The notes under the pieces: generated by a model
Database searches by the model: none
Seen by the model: only the letters and a program-made list of their open reading frames with translations
Told to the model about the DNA's origin: nothing
In this document: one piece after another, positions 33,110 to 43,576 of the stretch
Layout: the number at the start of each line of letters is the position of its first letter
Numbering within the stretch: the stretch's first letter is position 1
Program-made: the position numbers and the translations under genes
From: Fibrobacter succinogenes
GTDB lineage: Bacteria > Fibrobacterota > Fibrobacteria > Fibrobacterales > Fibrobacteraceae
Direction: 5' to 3'
Length of the DNA stretch: 64,000 nucleotides
Assembly: GCA_902791475.1 (NCBI GenBank)
Contig: CADAWC010000001.1
Span: forward strand, 1-64,000

Positions 33110-35386
33110 TTGAGGTGTTGGGTGAGAGAAAAATTTTCCCTGTTTCTGTTGGTACTCGGAGCTTTTGCATTTTTTGCATCATGTTCCAATTCGAATCCGG
33201 TCGCTACGGATTCAGAAAATATTTCAAATAAAACTCAGCCTGTTCTGAAACTCCCCTTGGCGGAGCGTTCTCCTGTTGTCTTTTCTGAAATCAATACCGT
33301 TAACCTAGTGTACAAAGATTACGAAGGTGGCGATGCGGGCTGGGTGGAACTTTTCAATCGATCTGCGGATACGGTGGACTTGTCTGGAAAGTATTTGACG
33401 GATGATTCTGAAGAGCCGTTTAAGTGGATGTTTGGCGACGTGAAAATTTCCCCAGATGAATTCATGATTGTATTCATGTCTGGAAAAAATTTAACCGTGA
33501 CGAGAAACGGTGGGCTTGAACCGCATGCAGGTTTTAAGCTCGATAAGGATGGCGGAAACCTTTACCTTGTCAATGGCGATGGTCAAATTCTTGATTATGT
33601 CGAGTATCCGAAATTGCCGCCTGAAATGTCATGGTCGCTTGGAACATTGAGTGATGGTGTTTCGTTGGACTTTGGTTATAGCGAGCCTTCTCCTTATGGA
33701 GAAACGGTAGGAGCTGTTGTGCCGACACGTTCGCCTTCGGTGGATTCTTTGGTGGAACTTCCTCCGTCGGGATTTTATGCAGAACCGTTTGTGGTATCGT
33801 TTCCGAAGAGTGCTACAGTGCGTTGTGCTGTGGGTGGGGCAGCCCCAACGGCGGAAAGCCCGGTGACGACTGCTTTGAGAATTGACACTACAAAGACTAT
33901 CCGTTGCGCTTCTTTTGTCGCGGGGGCGCTGAGTGGAGAAGAACTTGTGCGTACTTATGTTTTTGAGCGTGCGCCAACCATTCCTGCGGTGTTCTTGACG
34001 ACTGATCCGAAATCTCTTTTTGACCCTGACTCTGGACTTTTTATGAAGGGAAATTTTCCCGATGGGAAAGTACCTGAAAAAGGTGCGAATTATTGGCAGG
34101 ACAAGGAAATTCCTGTAGTTGTAGAATTGATGGAAAAGGACGCTGCCGCTCCTTCGTTTGTGAAACTAGCTGGGCTTCAGGTTTATGGTAATTACAGCCG
34201 CATCAAAAGTGAAAAGTCCGTCGCTATAACGTTCCGCGAAAAGTATGGTGATAAGCGGTTGTATTATGCGTTGTTCCCGGATTACCCAGAACAGCGCAAA
34301 TACAAGAGTTTTATTCTGCGCAATTTTGGTAATAATTTTGGAATGGATTACGTCCGCGATAGGCTTGGAAGTTCTATCGGTGACGATCTTGGCCTTGATA
34401 GCCGTCACGGTCGCTATGCGGTTGTTTATTACAATGGCGAATATTATGGCATTCAGGATCTTCGTGAACGATCGAATGAATATTACTTTGAAACGCATTA
34501 TGGGATGAATCCGGACGATATCGATTTGCTTGATGCTGATAATTCTGTGTCTGCGGGTTCTGCTGTTGATTATGAGACTCTGATAGATTGGCTGGAATCG
34601 CACAACCTTGCTGATGATGAAAACTACGCGTATGTGGTTTCACAGATTGATATTGATAATTACCTTAATTATGTGCATACGGAATTGTATGTGGACAATC
34701 GTGATTGGCCTGCAAATAATCTCAAGAAATGGAGAAATTCAAAATTGCAGACAAAGTGGAAATGGATTCTTTTTGATTTGGATTTTGGATTTGATAGCGG
34801 ACACAGCTTGTATGCAAACAACGTATTTGAATATGCCACGGCGGAAGATGGAAGATCTTGGCCGAATGGCCCTGAATACACATTCCTGTTACGTAAACTG
34901 CTGGAAAATTCTGAATTTAAATCTGCTTTTATAAATCGCCTAGCGGTACTGTTCCAAAAGAATTTTGAAAGCTCAAAGTTGATTGCACGTGTAAAGAAGA
35001 TGATGGCAGAAATTCAGTCTGAAATTCCTCGCGATCAGAAGCGTTGGAATCATAGCGCTTCTGAAATGGAAAAGGAATTGGAGCGTGTTGAAGAATTTGT
35101 TAAAACTCGTGCCGCTGTAATGACGAAAGAACTTCAGGAATTTTTTGAATTAGGAAATGTGGCTCCTGTGACTTTGGCGGTTGATGGCCCGGGAAAGATT
35201 CTTGTGCAAAGCCTCCCTATAGATGAGGAAAAAATGACTGTGAATTTCTTTGAGGATTATCCGGTGACGCTTCTTGCGGAGCCTTATTCTGGAAGTACTT
35301 TTGTAGGATGGAGTGATGGTGAAACAGCTCCGTTGCGCATAATACAGCCACAATACGCAGGCGAAATCACCGCTATCTTCAAATAG
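33110..35386 (+). CDS. LTD- and CotH-domain lipoprotein, short copy
   Basis: A 758-residue paralogue of the preceding gene with the same domain order, minus the 165-residue insertion in the LTD. The lipobox is FFASC. The CotH part shows NFGNNFGMDYVRDRLGSS and LFDLDFGFDSG, and the C-terminus GSTFVGWSDGETAP. The TTG start at 33110 aligns with the ATG of the long copy (CW at positions 3-4 in both). A GTG at 33122 with GAGG six bases upstream is an alternative that gives a cleaner signal peptide. The body has diverged clearly from copy 1, although the transporter fragment beside it has not. Confidence 0.82.
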   Translation: MRCWVREKFSLFLLVLGAFAFFASCSNSNPVATDSENISNKTQPVLKLPLAERSPVVFSEINTVNLVYKDYEGGDAGWVELFNRSADTVDLSGKYLTDDSEEPFKWMFGDVKISPDEFMIVFMSGKNLTVTRNGGLEPHAGFKLDKDGGNLYLVNGDGQILDYVEYPKLPPEMSWSLGTLSDGVSLDFGYSEPSPYGETVGAVVPTRSPSVDSLVELPPSGFYAEPFVVSFPKSATVRCAVGGAAPTAESPVTTALRIDTTKTIRCASFVAGALSGEELVRTYVFERAPTIPAVFLTTDPKSLFDPDSGLFMKGNFPDGKVPEKGANYWQDKEIPVVVELMEKDAAAPSFVKLAGLQVYGNYSRIKSEKSVAITFREKYGDKRLYYALFPDYPEQRKYKSFILRNFGNNFGMDYVRDRLGSSIGDDLGLDSRHGRYAVVYYNGEYYGIQDLRERSNEYYFETHYGMNPDDIDLLDADNSVSAGSAVDYETLIDWLESHNLADDENYAYVVSQIDIDNYLNYVHTELYVDNRDWPANNLKKWRNSKLQTKWKWILFDLDFGFDSGHSLYANNVFEYATAEDGRSWPNGPEYTFLLRKLLENSEFKSAFINRLAVLFQKNFESSKLIARVKKMMAEIQSEIPRDQKRWNHSASEMEKELERVEEFVKTRAAVMTKELQEFFELGNVAPVTLAVDGPGKILVQSLPIDEEKMTVNFFEDYPVTLLAEPYSGSTFVGWSDGETAPLRIIQPQYAGEITAIFK

Positions 35387-35476
35387 GCATTCAAGTCTTG
35401 TAAATGGCTTATTATTTGCGCACTTTTTGAGTACCGTTGCTGTTTACACATGTTGTAATTGCTATTTTGTAACATC

Positions 35477-36847
35477 ATGAGTTTCGAAACTAAAATTGTT
35501 TGCATTGGTGCTGGCTATGTCGGTGGCCCCACCATGACTGTAATTGCCGACAAGTGCCCCGATGTCAAGGTCACCGTTGTTGATATTAACCAGTCTCGTA
35601 TTGATGCCTGGAATAGCGAAAATCTCCCGATTTTTGAACCTGGTCTGGATGACGTTGTAAAGCGTGCTCGTGGCCGTAACTTGTTTTTTAGTACGGACAT
35701 TCCGGCTGCTATCAAGGAAGCTGACATTATCTTTGTTTCGGTGAATACGCCGACAAAAACATTTGGTCACGGTGCCGGTAAGGCTTCTGACTTGCAGTAC
35801 TGGGAAAAGACTGCACGCAATATTTTGGAAATTGCTGACGAAGGCAAGATTATCGTCGAAAAGTCGACGCTCCCGGTCCGCACCGCTGCGGCTATGGAAC
35901 GCATCTTGAATTCGAACGACAAGGGCCTCCACTTTGAAGTCCTCTCGAATCCGGAATTTCTCGCCGAAGGTACAGCCATCAACGACTTGTTTGAGCCCGA
36001 TCGTGTGCTCATTGGCTCCCATCAGACGGAATCGGGCCTTGCTGCCTGCCAGAAACTTGTGGACGTGTATGCCCACTGGGTGCCGCGTGACCGCATCCTT
36101 ACGACGAACCTCTGGAGTTCAGAACTCACGAAGCTTACGGCTAATGCTTTCCTCGCACAGCGCATTAGCTCCATCAACTCCATTAGCGCTCTCTGTGAAC
36201 GCACTGGTGCTGATGTCGACGAAGTCGCTTACGTGATGGGCAAGGACCGTCGCATTGGATCCAAGTTCCTCAAGGCTTCTATCGGTTTCGGCGGTAGCTG
36301 CTTCAAGAAGGACATCTTGAACCTTGTTTACCTTTGCGGTTATTATGGACTGCCGGAAGTGGCTGCTTACTGGGAAAGCGTCGTGAAGATTAACGAGTGG
36401 CAGACGCACCGCGTGGTGGACCGCATGCTCGAAACCATGTTCAATACGATTGCAGGCAAAAAAATTGCCGTGTTCGGTTTTGCGTTTAAGGCGAATACGG
36501 GTGACACTCGCGAAAGTCCGGCGAACCTTGTGGTGCGCGATTTGCTTGCCGAACATGCGCTGCCTGTCGTGACGGATCCGAAGGCGATTCCTGATGCCAA
36601 ACGTGACCTCAAGGATGTGATTGAACAGGTATCGTTCGAAGAGAACCCGTACAAGGCGGCCGAAGGCGCCCACGCCGTTGTGGTTTGCACGGAATGGAAG
36701 TGCTTTGCTGAACTCGACTGGAAGCGTATTTACAGTTCGATGGCAAAACCGGCCTTTGTATTTGATGGCCGCAATATTTTGGATGCGGACGCACTGAGAA
36801 AAATCGGATTCGAAGTGACGAGCATCGGTAAGGGTAAGGCAGAATAA
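35477..36847 (+). CDS. ugd: UDP-glucose 6-dehydrogenase
   Basis: A 456-residue enzyme that oxidises UDP-glucose to UDP-glucuronate with two NAD molecules. Evidence is the Rossmann start [47 protein letters not shown], the catalytic Cys in [13 protein letters not shown] and the C-terminal [15 protein letters not shown]. The sequence resembles the longer, eukaryote-like group. The ATG at 35477 fits the family. It opens the plus-strand polysaccharide run and supplies the uronic acid that the C5-epimerase at 44541 would act on. Confidence 0.95.
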   Translation: MSFETKIVCIGAGYVGGPTMTVIADKCPDVKVTVVDINQSRIDAWNSENLPIFEPGLDDVVKRARGRNLFFSTDIPAAIKEADIIFVSVNTPTKTFGHGAGKASDLQYWEKTARNILEIADEGKIIVEKSTLPVRTAAAMERILNSNDKGLHFEVLSNPEFLAEGTAINDLFEPDRVLIGSHQTESGLAACQKLVDVYAHWVPRDRILTTNLWSSELTKLTANAFLAQRISSINSISALCERTGADVDEVAYVMGKDRRIGSKFLKASIGFGGSCFKKDILNLVYLCGYYGLPEVAAYWESVVKINEWQTHRVVDRMLETMFNTIAGKKIAVFGFAFKANTGDTRESPANLVVRDLLAEHALPVVTDPKAIPDAKRDLKDVIEQVSFEENPYKAAEGAHAVVVCTEWKCFAELDWKRIYSSMAKPAFVFDGRNILDADALRKIGFEVTSIGKGKAE

Positions 36848-36849
36848 GA

Positions 36850-37908
36850 ATGATAGAAAAGGTTTGCCATGTTGGGCCTGCTTTGTCTGTACAAGGTGGA
36901 ATTTGTTCAGTCCTATTGAGCTATAAAAAGTTATTTGGCTTAACTGAAAAAAATTTTCTGGCTACTTATAATGGCTCCTTTCTTCGCTCTTTGCCTTTGG
37001 TGCTGAAGACTTGCCTTAAGGTTCTTTTTGCTTCTAAAAAGAGCCCAATCCTTTATGAACTGCATACGGCCAGTTACGGTAGTTTTTGGCGAATGTTTGT
37101 CGTTAGCTTGTTTGTTCGCTTGCGTGGTATGAAGTATGCCCCTCATGTTCATGGAAGCGTATTTGATGAGTTTTGCAACAATTCTTCGGCTTTCACGAAA
37201 AAGGCTATCCGTAGTTATTTTAGGAATGCGGCCAAGATAATAGTTTTATCTTCTGAAATGGAAGCTTTTCTTCGTTCATTTGATCCGGTACTGCATAATT
37301 TTGCAACGGTTCCTAATCCATGCGAAAGTATTGCCTCGTCTCCTGTTGATTTATCAAAGCATGTAAACCCTGTTAAGGTAATTTTTTCGGGACGATTTGG
37401 CGATCGCAAGGGGGTTTTGGATTTGATAAAGGCCTTTGACGCCGCCTTGTTTGATGTCCCTGCGGAATTGTTCCTGTTTGGGGATGGTGAAATCGAACGG
37501 GTCCGAAATGCAGTTTCTCAAAGCAAGAAAAAAGATGTGATTCATGTTTCTCCGTGGTTGCGACATGACGAATACATCAAGCAATTGTCGGAATATGACC
37601 TTCTTGTTTTGCCGTCTTACGCAGAACGCTTTAGCATGAGTCTTGTTGAAGCTCTGGGCATGGGCTTGCCTGTCATCTCTACTTTTGTGGGTGGAACCGC
37701 TGAAGTTGTCGATGACGGTGTTTGCGGTATATTGTGCAACCCCGGTGATATCCAGGCTTTAACAAAAGCACTTGAAAAATTGGTGAACGACAAGAATCTA
37801 CGCATTCAGATGGGACTTGCCGGGTGGAATCGCGCCAAGTCGAACTTTACGGCTGATGTTGTTTTAAATAAGCTGGAACGAGTTTATGAAGATATTGCAT
37901 GTTGTTAA
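36850..37908 (+). CDS. Glycosyltransferase family 4
   Basis: A 352-residue GT-B glycosyltransferase. It starts with a glycine-rich donor region (VGPALSVQGGICSVLLSYKKL) and has the GT4 C-terminal domain: KVIFSGRFGDRKGVLDLIKAF, then LPSYAERFSMSLVEALGMGLPVISTFVGGTAEVV, with the typical EX7E pair. It starts two bases after the ugd stop and overlaps the next gene by 23 bases. The sugar it adds is unknown. Base composition is more AT-rich than in genes such as ugd. Confidence 0.88.
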   Translation: MIEKVCHVGPALSVQGGICSVLLSYKKLFGLTEKNFLATYNGSFLRSLPLVLKTCLKVLFASKKSPILYELHTASYGSFWRMFVVSLFVRLRGMKYAPHVHGSVFDEFCNNSSAFTKKAIRSYFRNAAKIIVLSSEMEAFLRSFDPVLHNFATVPNPCESIASSPVDLSKHVNPVKVIFSGRFGDRKGVLDLIKAFDAALFDVPAELFLFGDGEIERVRNAVSQSKKKDVIHVSPWLRHDEYIKQLSEYDLLVLPSYAERFSMSLVEALGMGLPVISTFVGGTAEVVDDGVCGILCNPGDIQALTKALEKLVNDKNLRIQMGLAGWNRAKSNFTADVVLNKLERVYEDIACC

Positions 37909-38935
37909 TGATCTGGGCCTTGGCGGTATCCAGACGATGCTTGTGAATATTGTCAACAAGCAAAGTCTCTATGCTGATGTTTATGTGCTAGTGATTAATG
38001 ATTTGTACAGTAAAGAGCTTGTAGATTTGTTTAGCCCCAATGTGAAGATTGTATACAATAAGAGGCCTGTAGGTAGCAAGTCTCCTTTGCATTTGATTCG
38101 CCTGAATTACCATGCTTTAAGAATTCGCCCCGATGTCATTCACTTGCACAATACGGTAATGTGGCGTTATTTAATCCATCCGTTGATTCGTTGCCCCTTT
38201 TTTGTTACGGTTCATGATGTGTACAATAAGGAAACGCCGTTTCAATGTATTAACAAGTTCAAAACGGTTTTTGCCATTTCGGAAAGTGTCCGCCAAAGTA
38301 TTTTGGAACATTCCGGTAAAGAAAGTGTTGTTGTTGAAAATGGAATCCTTGTAGATGGCTTTAAGAAGCGTTCCTTGAAAAAAAAGACTATACACAGGTT
38401 TGTTCAAGTTAGCCGTTTGGAAACGCAAAGAAAGGGTCAACACCTTTTGATGAAAGCTTTGGACATTTTTCATTCAAGGCATCCGGAATATGAATTTACC
38501 TTGGACTTTATTGGCGATGGTTCCTCGAGGGGTATGCTTGAAAAGACCGCCTCTGAAATGAAATGGGTCGATAAAATCCACTTTCTTGGTTCGCAAAGCC
38601 AAACTTACTTGTATGAGAATTTATGCAATTACGATTTGGTAATACAGCCTTCGTTATTTGAAGGATTTGGACTTACCATTGCCGAGGCTATGGCCGCCCA
38701 GGTGCCAGTCTTGATTGCGGATAATGATGGTCCCATGAAGATTATTGAAAACGGTAAATTTGGCCAATTCTTTAAATGCGGGGATGCAGATGACTGCGCT
38801 TCCAAAATAGAGTCTATCGTGTACAATGATTTCCCTGGCGATGTTGTTGAAAAAGCGCATGAACATGTCCGTATTAACTATGATATTTCTAATACGGCAA
38901 GAGCGTATTACGAATATTATTCTAAGGCGCTTTGA
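37886..38935 (+). CDS. Glycosyltransferase family 4
   Basis: A 349-residue GT4 protein starting MKILHVVNDLGLGGIQTMLVNI, a typical donor-binding entry. The C-terminal half shows QVSRLETQRKGQHLLMKAL, IGDGSSRGMLE and QPSLFEGFGLTIAEAMAAQVPVLIADNDGP, including the EX7E motif. It is translationally coupled to the preceding glycosyltransferase and its stop overlaps the start region of the next gene. Confidence 0.9.
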   Translation: MKILHVVNDLGLGGIQTMLVNIVNKQSLYADVYVLVINDLYSKELVDLFSPNVKIVYNKRPVGSKSPLHLIRLNYHALRIRPDVIHLHNTVMWRYLIHPLIRCPFFVTVHDVYNKETPFQCINKFKTVFAISESVRQSILEHSGKESVVVENGILVDGFKKRSLKKKTIHRFVQVSRLETQRKGQHLLMKALDIFHSRHPEYEFTLDFIGDGSSRGMLEKTASEMKWVDKIHFLGSQSQTYLYENLCNYDLVIQPSLFEGFGLTIAEAMAAQVPVLIADNDGPMKIIENGKFGQFFKCGDADDCASKIESIVYNDFPGDVVEKAHEHVRINYDISNTARAYYEYYSKAL

Positions 38936-38937
38936 TT

Positions 38938-39930
38938 ATGAATGACCAAAAATTGATTTCTGTTATTGTCCCGATTTATAATGTTGAACGCTATTTGGAA
39001 AAATGCGTCAACAGTATATTGGTACAGACATATTTGAATTTGGAAATCATTTTGGTTGATGATGGCTCTCCAGATAATTGCCCTCAGTTGTGCGACCAGT
39101 TGGCGAAAAAAGATTCTAGAATCGTTGTCGTTCATAAGAAAAATGGAGGCCTGTCTTCTGCAAGAAATGCGGGGATTGACATTGCCCGTGGCGAATACAT
39201 CGGTTTTGTCGATAGTGACGATTGGTGTGAACCGGATATGTTTGAGAATCTTGCGAAGGCGTTAGATGAATCAGGGTGTTCACTGGCTGTTTGCGGAGTT
39301 GAACATAATGATGAAAACGGGAAATTGTTGCGTTCGGACTGCTTGGATCCTGGCTCTTTAACAATCCCGCAAGAACAGGCGTTGAGTTATTTCTTTGACG
39401 GAAAGTCCTTGCCGGCGTGGGCCTGCAATAAGCTATTTAAAAAAACTTTGTGGGATAATGCTCGTTTCCCTTTGAATAGACAGTTTGAAGATATTCCGGT
39501 AACACGTCGGTTTATAATGCAGGAATCGGCAATTGCTGTGGTCCCGAAGAATCTTTATCATTATATGACTCGAACAAGTGGCATCAGCGGAACGTCCATC
39601 AATCTGAATTTTTGGCTCCTTATGCAAGAAGCCGAAGAAAATGTTCGGCTTTCTCGTGATGTGTATGGTGGCCGTTATGATAGGGAAACCCGATCAAATT
39701 TGGCGGCCCATTGTTTCCATTTTATGCGGAAGATTGTCATTAGTGGTAATCGTGCCTTGTTTGACAAAATCCCGAATCTTTTAGATAATTTAAAAGCGAA
39801 TAGAGTCTATATTGATTCCGCGCTTAATTTGAAATCGTGGGATAGATTTTTTGCAAAGATTTTATGCCTTGGCTTAAGTCCAATGCTTGTATTCCGTTTC
39901 CGAAAATTTTTAGTATCTATTTTCCAGTAA
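38938..39930 (+). CDS. Glycosyltransferase family 2
   Basis: A 330-residue GT-A enzyme with the classic N-terminus LISVIVPIYNVERYLEKCVNSI, DDGSPDNCPQLCD, NGGLSSARNAGIDIARGEYIGFVDSDDW (DXD motif at SDD). The C-terminal part has no long membrane anchor. The ATG at 38938 is preferred to a TTG at 38932. It lies between the GT4 genes and the polymerase. Confidence 0.9.
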   Translation: MNDQKLISVIVPIYNVERYLEKCVNSILVQTYLNLEIILVDDGSPDNCPQLCDQLAKKDSRIVVVHKKNGGLSSARNAGIDIARGEYIGFVDSDDWCEPDMFENLAKALDESGCSLAVCGVEHNDENGKLLRSDCLDPGSLTIPQEQALSYFFDGKSLPAWACNKLFKKTLWDNARFPLNRQFEDIPVTRRFIMQESAIAVVPKNLYHYMTRTSGISGTSINLNFWLLMQEAEENVRLSRDVYGGRYDRETRSNLAAHCFHFMRKIVISGNRALFDKIPNLLDNLKANRVYIDSALNLKSWDRFFAKILCLGLSPMLVFRFRKFLVSIFQ

Positions 39931-41205
39931 ATGCAGTACCTGGTCGTTTTAGTATTTTTATTTGCTTTGCTTTATGATTATAAGCGTGCTGTCATGCTGC
40001 TTGTTCCTTTGCATTTAGTTCTTTTGATGCTTGTTTTCCCGGGAACTCCTTTTTCGAATTTTGATGTTGTTGCGGCTTTAGTCACTTTTTTAGCACCGTT
40101 TAAGTTGAGCCAAGATGAAAAAGCGTTGATGAAGTCATATCCGTTTTGGTTTGGTTCTTTTTTGATGTTGTTTTCCATTGCGGGAACATCCCTTCTTATA
40201 GAACCTCATTGGCCAACGGCCCTTATGACTTTTAATGCATATTATATCTTCCCGTTAATTCTTTGGATGTGCATTGAAACAAAAGAAGAGCTAATGTTCC
40301 TTTTGAAGGTCATTGCTTTTTTTGCCATTGCAATGGGGCTGTATTGCTTGTTCGAAATGGCAAGTGCATCTAATCCTTATATCCGCTATCTTATTTCAAG
40401 TGGCCTTGGTAATGTAAGCGTTCTGGATTATGATAAATTCCGCTTTGGTATTAAAAGGTGCCAAGGCTTTCTGTCTACGCCTGCACCTACAGGATTGTTT
40501 TTTGGCTTGATTTTGTCTAGTTATTATTGGATTGCGGATAAGTTTTCCGTTGACATGAAAAAAGCTTTGCTTTTGCTATTTCCGTTGTGCGCGGTTGGAG
40601 TCCTGATTACGGGAACACGTTCTGTTATTGCGGCAACATGTGTTGCTCTTATTGGTGTTGTTGCGCATGAAATTATAAAGCCGAGATATATCTTTATTAA
40701 GATTGTTGGTGTAATTGTTGTATTGGCTCTTTCTGCATCGTTCTTGATGGAAGTTGTAGGTTCCTTTATAAATACGGATCAAACTGCGGTGAGTGGGAGT
40801 AATACGGATATGCGCCAAGAACAATTGCTTATCAGTTTGTTCTATTGGGCGAATTCGCCTATCTGGGGTAATGGATCTGGCTTTATTTGGCACTATGTTC
40901 AGGAAGTGGATAAGGGAATTTATGGCGCCGAAAGCATTTGGTTCCAGATTTTGGTGGATTTTGGTGCTGTTGGCGCGTTTGCTTATATGGCGTGTATTTT
41001 CAATGCTATTGTTTCCCTTTGGAAAAAGCACTTTGTTTGGGTGTTTTTGCCATTGGGCTTTTTGGTGGGGAAAACTTTATCTACGGTTATTGGCATAGAA
41101 ATGTCGGTTCTGTTCCTTTTCTCTATTATACTTTTGAAGTATGAAATTTTGTTCAATACAAAAGAAGATGACATAGAGGATGAACAATTAGAGGAAACTC
41201 CTTGA
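39931..41205 (+). CDS. Wzy-like polysaccharide polymerase / O-antigen ligase family
   Basis: A 424-residue inner-membrane protein with about ten to twelve hydrophobic segments. A large loop around residues 270-325 holds NTDMRQEQLLISLFYWANSPIWGNGSG, typical of the Wzy_C (O-antigen polymerase/ligase) region. In a Wzx/Wzy system it joins lipid-linked repeat units at the periplasmic side. The ATG directly follows the preceding stop. A flippase gene is present in the minus-strand run (52267). Confidence 0.82.
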   Translation: MQYLVVLVFLFALLYDYKRAVMLLVPLHLVLLMLVFPGTPFSNFDVVAALVTFLAPFKLSQDEKALMKSYPFWFGSFLMLFSIAGTSLLIEPHWPTALMTFNAYYIFPLILWMCIETKEELMFLLKVIAFFAIAMGLYCLFEMASASNPYIRYLISSGLGNVSVLDYDKFRFGIKRCQGFLSTPAPTGLFFGLILSSYYWIADKFSVDMKKALLLLFPLCAVGVLITGTRSVIAATCVALIGVVAHEIIKPRYIFIKIVGVIVVLALSASFLMEVVGSFINTDQTAVSGSNTDMRQEQLLISLFYWANSPIWGNGSGFIWHYVQEVDKGIYGAESIWFQILVDFGAVGAFAYMACIFNAIVSLWKKHFVWVFLPLGFLVGKTLSTVIGIEMSVLFLFSIILLKYEILFNTKEDDIEDEQLEETP

Positions 41206-42398
41206 TGAAACCTATTTTGGATATCTTGAATGAGATAGACTGTTGTGGGTGTGGAAGCTGTGCTCAAAGTTGCCCAAAACAGTGTATTCGTATGGTTCCG
41301 AATCAAGAAGGTTTTTTATATCCTCAAATAAATCGTGATACCTGTATTGAATGTGGATTGTGCCAAAAACATTGCCCTCAAATGCAGGAACCTGTTCATA
41401 GGCCTATGCAAAAAGCCTATGTTGTTCAATGTCGTGATGTAGATAGGCTTTCTCGTAGTGCCTCTGGAGGCGCGTTTGCTGCGCTTGCCACAAGATTTTT
41501 GGATAATAAGGGCGCAGTTGTAGGGGCAGCCTTTTCGAATACGCTTGTTGCGACTCATGTTGTTGTTGAACGCATGGAGGATTTACATAAGCTCCAAGGA
41601 TCCAAGTATGTGGCTAGTGATTTGGGGGATGTCTATAGTCGTGTGAAGTCGATTCTTGCAGATGGTCGAGAAGTTCTTTTTTCTGGAACGCCCTGCCAGA
41701 TTGCTGGCTTAAACGCATTCTTGTCGAAGAAATATGATAACCTCACGACTGTGGATCTGGCATGCCATGGAACTCCCAGTGCACAATTGTTTGACGCCTA
41801 TTTAAAATGGCTGGGGAAAAAACACGGAGGTGTGATTGAGAAATATCGCTTCCGCGATAAAGGCCCCAGTGGTTGGGGTTTGGTGGGGTCATTTGCCTGC
41901 AATGGAACTACAACAACATTGAATCCTTATTGCGATCCATATTATGCCACTTTTTTGCGGGGGGAAACATATCGAAAGTCTTGTTATAGATGTAAATATG
42001 CGAACCTTGATCGTCCGGCTGATTTGACCATAGGTGATTTTTGGGGAATCTCTCAATATTCTGGAAAGCATGATTTTACCGAAAAACTGGGACTGTCGCT
42101 CATCTTAGTGAATTCGGAAAAGGGGCGTGTGGTATTTGAGAGTATCTTGGACAAAGTGAAGGTTATGGATCTGTCTGTAGATGAAGCGTGCGCTGGGAAT
42201 GGAAACTTGTATCGTCCGACTGCAGAACCGGCAATCAGAGATGTTATTTACAAGCAAATGGAGACGATGTCTTTTGACGAACTCCAACGCCATTATCTCG
42301 CTCATGAATCTCCATTTATGTGGCGTGTTAGACGGATTCGGCGCAAACTATTGCCCCGTAAACTTAGGGATTTTCTTAAAGGAATTCTGAGGTTCTAG
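41205..42398 (+). CDS. FrhB/FdhB-like Fe-S protein of the polysaccharide locus
   Basis: A 397-residue protein with two 4Fe-4S ferredoxin motifs at the N-terminus (CCGCGSCAQSCPKQC and CIECGLCQKHCPQM) followed by a coenzyme F420 hydrogenase/dehydrogenase beta-subunit-like domain (SASGGAFAALATRF, FSGTPCQIAGLNAFL, DLACHGTPS, KSCYRCKYANLDRPADLTIGDFWG). Members are common beside pyruvyl transferases in exopolysaccharide clusters, though their exact role is unproven. The ATG at 41205 follows GAGG and overlaps the polymerase stop (TGATG). The polysaccharide pyruvyl transferase gene follows after two bases. Confidence 0.88.
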   Translation: MKPILDILNEIDCCGCGSCAQSCPKQCIRMVPNQEGFLYPQINRDTCIECGLCQKHCPQMQEPVHRPMQKAYVVQCRDVDRLSRSASGGAFAALATRFLDNKGAVVGAAFSNTLVATHVVVERMEDLHKLQGSKYVASDLGDVYSRVKSILADGREVLFSGTPCQIAGLNAFLSKKYDNLTTVDLACHGTPSAQLFDAYLKWLGKKHGGVIEKYRFRDKGPSGWGLVGSFACNGTTTTLNPYCDPYYATFLRGETYRKSCYRCKYANLDRPADLTIGDFWGISQYSGKHDFTEKLGLSLILVNSEKGRVVFESILDKVKVMDLSVDEACAGNGNLYRPTAEPAIRDVIYKQMETMSFDELQRHYLAHESPFMWRVRRIRRKLLPRKLRDFLKGILRF

Positions 42399-42400
42399 AA

Positions 42401-43576
42401 ATGAAGAGTGTTGGCATTGTTACAATGCATAAGGTACTGAATTATGGTTCAGCACTCCAGGCGTATGCACTGCAACGAAAAATTGACGAATTGGGCTTTA
42501 AGGCGACGATTATTGATTATCTGTATCCCAATAAATTTCACTGTGAACGCCAAAAAATTCCCTATTACCCGAAAAAGAGCATGGCGCGATTCGCTGCAAT
42601 GGCTTTGCTGGGGTTGCTTGTAAAGTTACTGCGCATTTCTTCAAGACAGAAAAAGGCAAATGCGGCCATTAAGAGATTTTTCCAACAGAGAGCCTTTAGG
42701 TCCTTTTACCAGAAGTATTTTAACTTGTCTAGGGAATACGCTTCGGCTGAATCGCTTGGGCAAATTCATGAAAAGTTCGATATCTATATGACCGGCAGTG
42801 ACCAGGTTTGGAATCCCCAGTATATGGTGGGCGACACCAATTTCTTGCTTGGATTTGCTCCGAGAAATGCGCTAAAATGTAGCTATGCGGCTAGTTTTTC
42901 TGGGAAAGATGTTCCCGATGAAATGCAACCCCTGTATAGAAAATTTTTGGAACAGTATCAGTTTATTTCTGTCCGTGAAAAGTCGGCCTCGAATGTCGTG
43001 GAAAAATTAATAGGAAAAGCACCGGAAGTTGTTTGTGATCCGACATTGCTGCTGAATAGGGATGAATGGACTCGTCTTTGTGTGGATCGTCCTCTGGTAA
43101 ACGGAAAATATTTATTGGTATATATATTACACTATTCGTTTGATCCGTATCCGTCTATCCTTTCGTTGGTCGATAAGCTTGCCCGTGAAAGAAATTTGAA
43201 GGTTGTCGTTCTTCATGGTTTAAAGGATGGCTACAGTATCGAGAATAGTATCTCGTTTGATTCCATTGGACCTCTGGAATTTTTACGCCTATTCCGTGAC
43301 GCTTCACTTGTCGTCACGACATCATTCCATGGTACCGCTTTTGCGTTGAACTTTGCGCGTGATTTTTATTCCGTTATCAAGCGAAAAGACGGTTCGGATA
43401 ACCGCATCGCCGATTTCCTCTCGGTTTGTGGAGCCGAACATCATTTAGTTGAAATGAACGACTTGGAAAAATTGCAAGAAAGTTCCGTGACGGCTATCGA
43501 ATCGGAAAAACTGATGGAATTCAGAGACCGTTCTATAGCCTATTTACGCGAAAAGCTGATGAATGTTAGCCAATGA
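42401..43576 (+). CDS. Polysaccharide pyruvyl transferase family
   Basis: A 391-residue protein of the CsaB/WcaK pyruvyl transferase family, which places ketal-linked pyruvate on sugars using phosphoenolpyruvate. Evidence is the start VGIVTMHKVLNYGSALQAYAL, DIYMTGSDQVWNP and the C-terminal VVTTSFHGTAFALNFARDFY. It is the last gene of the plus-strand run and overlaps the minus-strand Alg13-like gene by 11 bases at their 3' ends. Confidence 0.9.
   Translation: MKSVGIVTMHKVLNYGSALQAYALQRKIDELGFKATIIDYLYPNKFHCERQKIPYYPKKSMARFAAMALLGLLVKLLRISSRQKKANAAIKRFFQQRAFRSFYQKYFNLSREYASAESLGQIHEKFDIYMTGSDQVWNPQYMVGDTNFLLGFAPRNALKCSYAASFSGKDVPDEMQPLYRKFLEQYQFISVREKSASNVVEKLIGKAPEVVCDPTLLLNRDEWTRLCVDRPLVNGKYLLVYILHYSFDPYPSILSLVDKLARERNLKVVVLHGLKDGYSIENSISFDSIGPLEFLRLFRDASLVVTTSFHGTAFALNFARDFYSVIKRKDGSDNRIADFLSVCGAEHHLVEMNDLEKLQESSVTAIESEKLMEFRDRSIAYLREKLMNVSQ

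Noticed and set aside
36850..43576. Whole plus-strand sugar run as a recently acquired island
   Set aside because: The glycosyltransferase genes look more AT-rich, but no boundary repeat, integrase or tRNA site is visible, so transfer is not claimed.
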